From: Ctenosaura bakeri | Lineage: Eukaryota > Chordata > Lepidosauria > Squamata > Iguanidae | Assembly: GCA_948474755.1 (NCBI GenBank) | Contig: CAOLHI010002122.1 | Location: 62,001-126,000 of the forward strand | Direction: 5' to 3' | DNA: 64,000 bases | Shown here: in pieces, positions 57,729 through 64,000 of the stretch | Layout of the letters: each line of letters starts with the position of its first letter | Numbering within the stretch: the stretch's first letter is position 1 | Notes under the pieces: generated by a model | Seen by the model: only the letters and a program-made list of their open reading frames with translations | Database searches by the model: none | Told to the model about the DNA's origin: nothing | Position numbers and translations under genes: made by a program

Positions 57729-58439
57729 TGTCTAATTAGTCTAGAAGCAAACCGTTGAGTTTGTTTTGTTGTCATTACAAATGGAAGATGCACCCACAAA
57801 ATAGGTTAATAGTACCTTCAATATGGAGGCCTGGATATTTAAAATTCCCATGAAACTAATTTTTGTTAAATGTTTTTCTCCTCTGTCCTCAGGCAAGCCT
57901 GCCAGGTTGACTTTAAAAGATCTGAAATCCAATATAATATGAGTAGTTTCCTACCATCCCATGACTTTCAATTGTGGCACATTTAACTTTAATTTGAAAA
58001 GAATAGGTTTATCTAGTAAATAACTGTTGTATTCCCATTGACTCTTTGGAAATGAAGCTAAAATTCCTCAATTGTCCCACAAGAAGCTTCAATCAGAACA
58101 AGTTACAGACCCCAGAGGGACACAGAACCACCATTTTCCTTGCTGTTCTTTTCATCCTGTATTTCTTTTTGAGCCCCAGTTTGCAGCCAGAAAGTGCATC
58201 AGCTGAAGGGAGATAGAAAGAAGCAAGGGGTAGGGGTGGGGCAATACAATTCAGAGAACAAGTTTGGAGCAACATTTAGACTTTTTTCTTTGCATATGCT
58301 TTAAAACCTCATTGAGAGCCTGCCTTTTTTCTTTTCTTTTTGCATTAGTTTCTGGGCAGAGTAATAGGATATTACTACTACAAAATTTTCCAATGGTTTT
58401 TACTAAAAGACATCCCAGGGTGTAAGGAAAGGCCACAAT
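57729..58439. other. No recognised gene
   Basis: Unclassified sequence. Confidence 0.4.
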
Positions 58440-59895
58440 TCTCTTTTAAAAAGGACAAAGAATATTAGCTTTCAATATCAGCTTTCAAGGACCCATACCA
58501 AACAACTCAACCCACCATATTAGATGTGGGCATCCCCACAGAACACCATTCCTGTGAACATTTTGTGTATTGTAAATGTACAAACAAACTGGATACAGTT
58601 GGAGGATACAACAATAAAAGAAGTGGAAGGAATGAACAATAGATTTGGCTGGCACGGATACTTACATTATGACAAAGCAATTGTAAATAATGATTTTAAT
58701 AATCATTGTATATGAAAGACTGTTTTGAAAGTGTGGTTACAAATAAAACGTAGATTTTATAGAAGGCTTCCAACGTGGACCTCACTGCAAGAAGCTTTTA
58801 AAATTGCTCCAACAAAACAAGGAAATCTTTTAACATATTAAGAGTTGTTAAAATGAGAAGGAGATAAACCAAGAATGCACATAGAAGAAGAATTAAAAGA
58901 GTTAGGGCATGAATTTAACTGGTTTCCATGGAGACAATTAAGGGAGATGGATTAAGATGGATCAAAAATTTTATGGGTTTGAAAAAAATGATAATGAATT
59001 AGATGTGCTGATGAAAGGGGATTTGAAAAAGAGACTCTCTAGATTTTATAAAATATTGTTGCATAGAGAAATGGAACCAGACATGATAAAAGATAATATG
59101 ATTAAATGGACACAAAATATTGGACACTCAATTGAGTTGGATACATGGGTGAAATCATGGAAAACAGATATAAAATTTACACCAAGTTTGAATTTAAGGG
59201 AAAATTTTTATAAAATGTTACATAGATGGTACATGGAACCTGTAAGGTTGAAAGAAAAATGGGAATGGAAAATGTTGGAAATGTGGTGAAAAAGAGGGGT
59301 CCTTCTTTCATATGTGGCATGACATATGCGCAACACTGGAAAGAAGAAATTTTGGAAGGAAATACATGATGAAATTCAGAGAATGTGTAATTTAAATGTT
59401 GAAATGAAACCAGAATTTTATTTGTTGAATATGTTAGGCCAACAAAGAGAAATAAGATCTCACTAGAAAACATTGTTATATGTGATAACTGTGGCAAGAA
59501 TGACATATGCACAACACTGGAAAGAAAGAAATTATATTGATATAAAAGAATGGAAATTAAAAGTTCTGGATATGGTAGAGATAGAAAGGTTGGCTTTTTC
59601 ACTTAAAAATAAACCAATCCAGAACTTTGAAAGAGAATGGCAAGAAGTTCTGAACTGGATAAAGGAATGAGGGAAAGAATAAGAAAGAGTGCTGGAAAAA
59701 ATGGTAATGGAAATTAAAGATGTTATAGAATAAGTATAAGATGAATGTAATAAGGTTAAAAGCAATAATGTGTTAATCTTAGAATAGAAAAAATGTATAA
59801 ATGGGATGTAAACACAAACTCAACTGGAAAAATGATGTTGGAAGCAGGGGGGGGATATTTTGAGTAAAACTTTAATAAAAATATATACAAAAACA
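58440..59895 (+). mobile_element. L1 LINE 3' part (ORF2 C-terminus)
   Basis: Plus-strand frames give FGWHGYLHYDKAIVNNDF (about 58640-58695), RRLPTWTSLQEAF, then an open block 58957-59289 with RFYKILLHREMEPD, IKWTQNIGHSIELD and NFYKMLHRWYMEPVRLKEKW. These are typical of the L1 ORF2 region after the RT domain, up to the Cys-rich end. Further on MTYAQHWKERNYIDIKEWKL and a 3' UTR ending in a G run and TTTAATAAAAATATATACAA follow. Stops and frameshifts make it dead; EN and RT are missing. A 26-nt patch at 59320 duplicates downstream sequence (see findings). Confidence 0.85.
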
Positions 59896-60239
59896 AAAGT
59901 AAATATACAAACAAAATGACAGAATTCACAAATCCAAAAGACCAAAAGAAGTATAAGATAACCCACTTTAACACTTGCAATAGTAGCTATGTGGTATACA
60001 ACATCCAATGCAAGTGTCAAAAAATATATGTGGGACAAACAACAAGACTCCTAAAAAAATGATTAGCTGAACATCTGTATAATTTAAGACATAAGAAAAT
60101 TGGAGGCTCCTTTGGTCAGTCACTCTGTTGAAATCCAGCACTCTAAATCTGATTTCAGATTCTGGACGCTGCAAAAATTGTCACCTAACAATGAAAGAAT
60201 TCTTACAAAAAAAGGAAAAAGAATGGATCCTTAAACATA

Positions 60240-60695
60240 GGGCTTTTTCGCACTTTGGGAAGAAAACGGGGCAGTCTGTTACTCACTGGACTGGCGCACT
60301 CCCTCCAACGATCCACGCTGATCCGGAGCAGTGTGTGCCTGTGCTACACACTGCTCCAGGGACGAAAATGGAGGCTTCTGGTTGGTGGAGGCTCTCCACC
60401 AACCGGAGAAGCTCGCCAACCAGAAGCCCACTCCCAGAAGATCTGCAGCCTCGCACTGGTGTGAGCCTGCAGATCTACACAGGAGCGCAGCAACGGACTG
60501 GGGCACACTGGGCTATTGAAAGACCTGTTTTAAGCAGTCTTTCAATAGCACAGCGAACCACCAGTTCTGGTTGTTCCAGAGCGGGCTGAAGCCCGAAACT
60601 ACAGAAAGTAGTACAGACCCAGTTCGCCCCCAAGTGCAAATGTCCTCCCTGGAGGATGCGCTGACCCATTTTAAAAACAAAATGCGGAAAAGGCC
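60240..60695 (+). mobile_element. MITE family A, copy 3, inside Penelope EN
   Basis: GGGCTTTTTCGCAC at left, ATGCGGAAAAGGCC at right. Flanking 3-mers are ATA and TTA. The interior matches 7521-7988 in the same direction: GGTTGGTGGAGGCTCTCCAC, then CAACCGGAGAAGCTCGCC, GATCTGCAGCCTCGCA and paired TTTAAGCAGTCTTTCAATAG/CTATTGAAAGACC. 456 bp, GC-rich, no protein. Removing it with one 3-bp flank restores the reading frame of the Penelope endonuclease end, which independently confirms the insertion boundaries. Confidence 0.85.
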
Positions 60696-60890
60696 TTAGT
60701 TCTTTGGCTCTTTCAAGTCTGAATGAGGATCTGGAACTTTATTCACTACTGTAAAATTATCCATCATCCAAATGAAAAAACTTGCATCAGGCAACTTTGC
60801 AGCTGGATTACAACAGATGTCCTTGGAACTAGGCACACCACTTTCTCTAGTCTAATTCATGTTCTTGACTATCTGAGGAATTATAAATAA

Positions 60891-60914
60891 TAACAACAAC
60901 AACAACAACAACAA
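60891..60914. repeat. (AAC)n microsatellite
   Basis: Eight AAC units, possibly the tail of a retroelement. Confidence 0.9.
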
Positions 60915-60952
60915 AAGTAGTCTGTCCCTTTTGTTACATACCATTCTGGTTC

Positions 60953-61170
60953 ACAAGAGCCCTGGTGGCGCAGTGGTTAAATGCCAGTACTGCAGCCACA
61001 AGGTTGTGAGTTCCATCCTGCTGGGCTCCAGGTTGACTCAGCCTTCCATCCTTCTGCAGGTTGGTAAAATGAGTACCCAGCTTGTTGGGGGCAATTAGCT
61101 AAAACATATTGTAAACCGCTTAGAGAGCACTTAGCTGATAAGCGGTATAGAAATACATGCTAATTGTAAT
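60953..61170 (+). mobile_element. tRNA-derived SINE with L2-like tail
   Basis: AGAGCCCTGGTGGCGCAGTG carries a good A box (TGGCGCAGTGG). GGTTGTGAGTTCCATCC is the B box. The body has CTCAGCCTTCCATCCTTCTG and GTAAAATGAGTACCCAGCTT; the tail TTGTAAACCGCTTAGAGAGC and AAGCGGTATAGAAAT resembles an L2 3' end. It is well preserved and a different family from the BovB-tailed SINEs here. Confidence 0.9.
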
Positions 61171-61226
61171 GTATAATGTATTTCATGTTGTTCGCCACCT
61201 CGATCCGTGTGGAGAGGCGGGATACA
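61171..61226 (+). mobile_element. LINE 3' end stub (L2-type)
   Basis: TTCGCCACCTCGATCCGTGT and GGAGAGGCGGGATACAATAA form a hairpin-like LINE terminus followed directly by (AAT)n. Only the last 50-60 bp are present. Confidence 0.6.
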
Positions 61227-61230
61227 ATAA

Positions 61231-61275
<45 letters not shown>

Positions 61276-61276
61276 C

Positions 61277-61310
<34 letters not shown>
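61227..61310. repeat. (AAT)n(CAA)n compound microsatellite
   Basis: AAT repeats to about 61275, then CAA repeats, growing from the LINE tail. Confidence 0.98.
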
Positions 61311-61311
<1 letters not shown>

Positions 61312-61470
61312 GAAGAGTGCAGTAGCAATACCAGAAATTTCTGTTGGATTTATGGTACGTATGAGGTTTATTTTATATATATATAATGGTCTACTATCTG
61401 AATGTATTAGATTTTATACATATGTTGTTCTTTCATTTAGTATTGACAATGTTGTATTTGTTTTTAATTC

Positions 61471-61521
61471 AGCCCCTGAAGAAGGCCAAAAATATAAAAA
61501 GAGGCCGAAACACATTGGGCT
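61471..61521 (+). ncRNA. Hammerhead-ribozyme-like motif (Penelope 3' end)
   Basis: AGCCC (61471-61475) can pair with GGGCT (61517-61521) as stem I. CTGAAGA (61476-61482) matches the CUGANGA core, GGCC (61484-61487) and GGCC (61503-61506) form stem II, and GAAA (61507-61510) is the second core. CACA is the loop of a one-pair stem III, followed by TT (U16.1, H17). One extra A (61483) lies between the core and stem II. CACA could derive from the palindromic CGCG common in such elements by two CpG transitions. It is a self-cleavage candidate, not proven active. Confidence 0.55.
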
Positions 61522-61715
61522 TTTTAAAGAATAAAATCTATTCCATCTACAAGCACATGGAGTTTATTCTCCTCTTTTGCTGCACACAATTCCAAGCCAT
61601 GTTCTACAGGCCCATTAAGCTGGAAGCACATCTCTTGACAATAGAAGATTTCCAAAAATTTACTGAGGGAAGTCACTTTGCTGTACAGCAGTCTGGTTAT
61701 CAGTTTTCTTGACTC

Positions 61716-61808
61716 AATTGAAAGCATTTTGAAATAATGAGCTATGGTGCCATTAGGAAGAAGGAAGCATTCTGGTACAGCTCATCACATACAATGAACC
61801 AATGTGGC
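61716..61808 (+). repeat. 93-bp direct repeat, copy 1
   Basis: From AATTGAAAGCATTTTGAAAT to CAATGTGGC. Repeated at 62591-62683 with about three differences in 93 bp. Confidence 0.95.
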
Positions 61809-62590
61809 ATTTGGGCTTCCCACCTGTTCACTGGATTTCATTTTCCACCTGCTGATCTTGTGCACACATGGCATAACCAGGCAGCTGAAAAAGTAGCCTC
61901 CAGGTTCCTTTCTTAAGTCTTGGTGCAAAATTTCAGATGGATTTTGGGGCAAGGAAAAGATGCACCAGCAGGTAGACACAGGAGGACACAGAATAGCCGC
62001 AATGATCTGCAAGTGACAGAGCTTCTGAAAAGTATAATGTTGCCAGGTGCTGAAGAGAGAAAGTGTAGGGCAATATCATGCACGCCAAATTGAATATGAA
62101 TATTTGTGTGCATATGGGGGGTGGGGGAGTTTGTGCCACACACTTTTTAACTTCATTGTGTGTATCTGTGTCTATGTTTAATGGAACAGCCAAATCCCTT
62201 TTTGATTTCCTTGGAGAACTAGAAGAAATTTACAGCGATAGCTATCTTTTCTGAGGGCATAAATTATACCATGTACCAGATGAAAAGACACAGGGTATTT
62301 TTCCTTTTTAGACTTCAGTGTCCCCCACAGACAAGCTTAATTTATTAGCAACCTTTGCATGCCTATGCTTTTTGATGGCTAGTTTGCATGTTTGAGGACT
62401 TCTTGTTTCTCTGCTTTGCCATATCCATTCTCTCATCAGGTAACTTGCAGCCTCTGACATTTGCCAACATCATCTTTGTGTGTTTATTGTGGATTATTGC
62501 TATTAGAGTGAAAGCCAGCACTGAGGTGGTCCTTAGGAAGATTCAGAAGGATATGCACAGGGCTTAGAGGGTTATGATGCTTTAAATCCA
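61809..62590. other. No recognised gene
   Basis: Unclassified sequence between the two copies of the 93-bp repeat. Confidence 0.45.
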
Positions 62591-62683
62591 AATTGAAAGC
62601 ATTTTGAAATAATGAGCTATGGTGCCATTAGGAAGAAGGAAGCATTCTGGTACAGGTCATCACATACAAAGAACCAGTGTGGC
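62591..62683 (+). repeat. 93-bp direct repeat, copy 2
   Basis: Near-identical to 61716-61808. Its right end passes into the head of a SINE (CCAGTGTGGCG). Confidence 0.95.
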
Positions 62684-62776
62684 GTAATGAGTACAGTGGT
62701 GAATTGGGGCTTGGGAGATCCAGGTTCAAGTTTCTACTGAGCAGAAAACTCCCTGTGTGACTTCAGGCCAGTCACT

Positions 62777-62962
62777 GGGCCTTTCCACACTACACTGTTA
62801 TAGTGCTCTTATTCCACTTTCAATATCATATGGAATCCTGGGGTTTGCATTTGGAATTCTCAGCCAGAGAGCTCTTTGGCCTCAGAAACTACAAACCCCA
62901 GAATTCCACAGGATGTTGAAAGTGGAATACAAACACTATAACAGCATAGTGCGGAAAGACCC
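62777..62962. mobile_element. MITE family B, copy 6 (palindromic)
   Basis: GGGCCTTTCCACACTACACT at left, AGTGCGGAAAGACCC at right, with ACT on both sides (62774-62776 and 62963-62965). Arms as in the other copies; spacer shortened. 186 bp, inserted in the SINE core. Confidence 0.9.
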
Positions 62963-62973
62963 ACTGTTTCTTT

Positions 62974-63391
62974 GTCCATTTCTGCATGGTGTTCCAGTCC
63001 TGCATTAGGGAAACAATGGCAGCATTTTGCAGGTTGTGCTTTCGCATGATGTCGTCATGCTCCCACAGCCGTCGGGTCCCCACATATTGTGATTGCAGGC
63101 TATTCGCTTAATGGAATAAATCCGTTCAACACTTGTGATTGCTCAACACTCCCATCCTTCTCAGCCATGCGGAAAGGCAGGAGGTGCAATGGAGGTACTT
63201 CATTCCCCAGCACAACATGGTAAAGAGCCTGGCTGTGCTGTGGAAAGCAGGCGAGTGTTGCTCACACTGCCTTCTGCAAGGAGCTGGCCAGGTGCAAAGG
63301 GAAGTTTTCCTGTTGAACTCTCTTCCTGGAAAAGCCACTGCCAGGAGTTTGACAGGGCAACATGGGAGAGTGTCGTTGTGTGGAAATGGTG
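62974..63391 (+). mobile_element. MITE family C, copy 5
   Basis: GTCCATTTCTGCATGG at left, TTGTGTGGAAATGGTG at right, flanks TTT/TTA. It shares CCTGCATTAGGGA, ATTGTGATTGCA and the GGAGGTGCAATGG...CAGCACAACATGG block with family C copies at 15954 and 23806. 418 bp. Also inserted in the SINE, only about 11 bp from MITE B copy 6. Confidence 0.65.
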
Positions 63392-63515
63392 TTACTCTGC
63401 CCTATCTCACTGGGCTGTTGTGAAAATAAAGTGGACAAGAGGAAAGCTGTGACTGCTTCCTTGAACTTACTGGAGAAACGGTATAAATGTGACCAATATA
63501 TCAAGTAATAATAAG

Positions 63516-64000
63516 CAGCTTGTTAAAATGCAGAATGTAACAATGCACAGGTTAATGTTTTCTGCTGTAAATTGCAAGGGGTTGGGATCTTTAACGAAAC
63601 GATTACACTCCTACAAAATTATTATTTTTGGCAGCTAACCTTTGTATAGTTCAAAGCCCTTCATTCTTTCCGAATGCTGCTTCTGAGGAGCATAGTTTGG
63701 AATACATTGCTGATCATTCATATAATGCTGTAGGGCAAATTTCTCATTAATGGCATTATTAATAATTGTCACTGAAAAGACCCGAACAGCATCTGATGTA
63801 AATGTAGTCATATAACTCTATCTTTATTATCGAGATGGGACAGGCTCATCATTAAGTCCCAAAGGCCTGTTTTCATGGAGCCGTACAAAGTGAAGCCCTT
63901 GCTCTCAGAAGCATAAATTCTGAAAAAAATGAAAAGCTGTTCATTATAAATTCAAGATTTAAAAGTCTTGTTTTGAATTAATAGTCAGTAAGGAAGGATT
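63516..64000. other. Unique sequence, possible conserved non-coding element
   Basis: No repeats. Balanced composition with homeodomain-type cores (CATTAATGG, ATTATTAATAATTGTC near 63746-63770) and non-degenerate-looking stretches such as TTTATTATCGAGATGGGACA (63820-63841). No open frame of note. Conservation is a guess from texture. Confidence 0.3.

Larger units (their letters stand above)
59905..61560 (+). mobile_element. Penelope-like element, GIY-YIG end and 3' terminus
   Basis: From about 59950 the plus strand encodes a GIY-YIG endonuclease remnant: CNSSYVVYNIQCKCQKIYVG, QTTRLL and HLYNLRHKKIGGSFGQS, then in another frame KKEKEWILKH up to 60239. A family A MITE interrupts it. The frame resumes at 60699 with SLALSSLNEDLELYSLL and a stop. 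The rest is 3' UTR into which a SINE and microsatellites have been added. The end carries a hammerhead-like motif at 61471-61521 and TTTAAAGAATAAAATC. The RT domain is not present upstream, where an L1 adjoins directly. Dead through frameshifts and insertion. Confidence 0.75.
62671..63515 (+). mobile_element. MIR-like SINE split by two MITEs
   Basis: Head GAACCAGTGTGGCGTAATGA, B-box-like CAGGTTCAAGTTTCTACT and core TGTGACTTCAGGCCAGTCAC at 62671-62776. About 12 bp of SINE remain at 62963-62973, then the 3' part (CTGCCCTATCTCACTGGGCT, GTTGTGAAAATAAAGTGG, GGAGAAACGGTATAAATGTG) at 63392-63515. Removing the two MITEs gives a continuous MIR-type SINE with an L2-like tail. Confidence 0.75.

Noticed and set aside
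61157..61534. Plus-strand open frame with Ile and Asn runs
   Set aside because: Produced by the (AAT)n(CAA)n microsatellite inside Penelope 3' UTR sequence.
1..64000. CRISPR array, operon, prophage or bacterial defence system
   Set aside because: No regularly spaced direct repeats with unique spacers, no dense coding and no bacterial signals. The repeats are microsatellites and transposon remnants of a vertebrate genome.

Overview
The window looks like non-coding DNA from a squamate reptile (a lizard or lizard-like genome). It has no bacterial features: no operons, no ribosome-binding sites, and open frames that are short and scattered. I recognise no intact host protein-coding gene, tRNA or functional rRNA gene. 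The squamate call rests on the repeat mix: truncated CR1, L2, RTE/BovB-like and L1 LINEs, a Penelope-like element with a GIY-YIG endonuclease, tRNA-derived SINEs with BovB-like or L2-like tails, a 5S rRNA-derived SINE, solo LTRs and many small DNA transposons. This is inferred from family knowledge, not from any database search.

Layout. 1-5.2 kb: mostly single-copy sequence, with a perfect 73-nt palindrome (1505-1577) and one MITE. 5.2-10.4 kb: an L2-like LINE corpse, a multi-hairpin MITE, a CR1 fragment, another MITE and a SINE. 10-18 kb: a degraded Penelope tail, SINEs, the best-preserved CR1 fragment (14.3-15.2 kb) and more MITEs. 18.5-31 kb: two solo LTRs, a 5S-derived SINE, palindromic MITEs, a Tigger-like element and a second Penelope tail. 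31-43 kb: MIR-like SINEs, a second Tigger/pogo-like MITE, an hAT-like element, microsatellites and long stretches without recognisable repeats. 43.7-50.9 kb: old L2 and CR1-like LINE remnants around a roughly 4-kb repeat-poor block. 51.5-58 kb: two more solo LTRs, a multi-hairpin MITE, a SINE, a CR1 3' end and an RTE/BovB-like fragment. 58.4-63.5 kb: a dense pile-up of L1, Penelope endonuclease interrupted by a MITE and a SINE, a hammerhead-ribozyme-like motif, a 93-bp direct duplication and a SINE split by two MITEs. 63.5-64 kb looks unique and may be conserved non-coding sequence.

The most distinctive signal is a set of at least three non-autonomous DNA transposon families (16 copies or pieces) that share a terminal inverted repeat close to GGCCCTTTCCGCAC and, in the best copies, 3-bp target-site duplications (TGA, ATT, AGA, TAG, TAA, ACT). 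They differ completely inside: one is a near-palindrome of about 200 bp, one a chain of GC-rich hairpins of about 460-490 bp, and one of about 390-430 bp carries a conserved splice-donor-like site. This fits mobilisation by one transposase, probably PIF/Harbinger-like, that is not encoded here. Second are three Penelope-type 3' ends with hammerhead-ribozyme-like cores. Third are four same-strand solo LTRs of one family with 7-bp palindromic termini and 4-5-bp target duplications.
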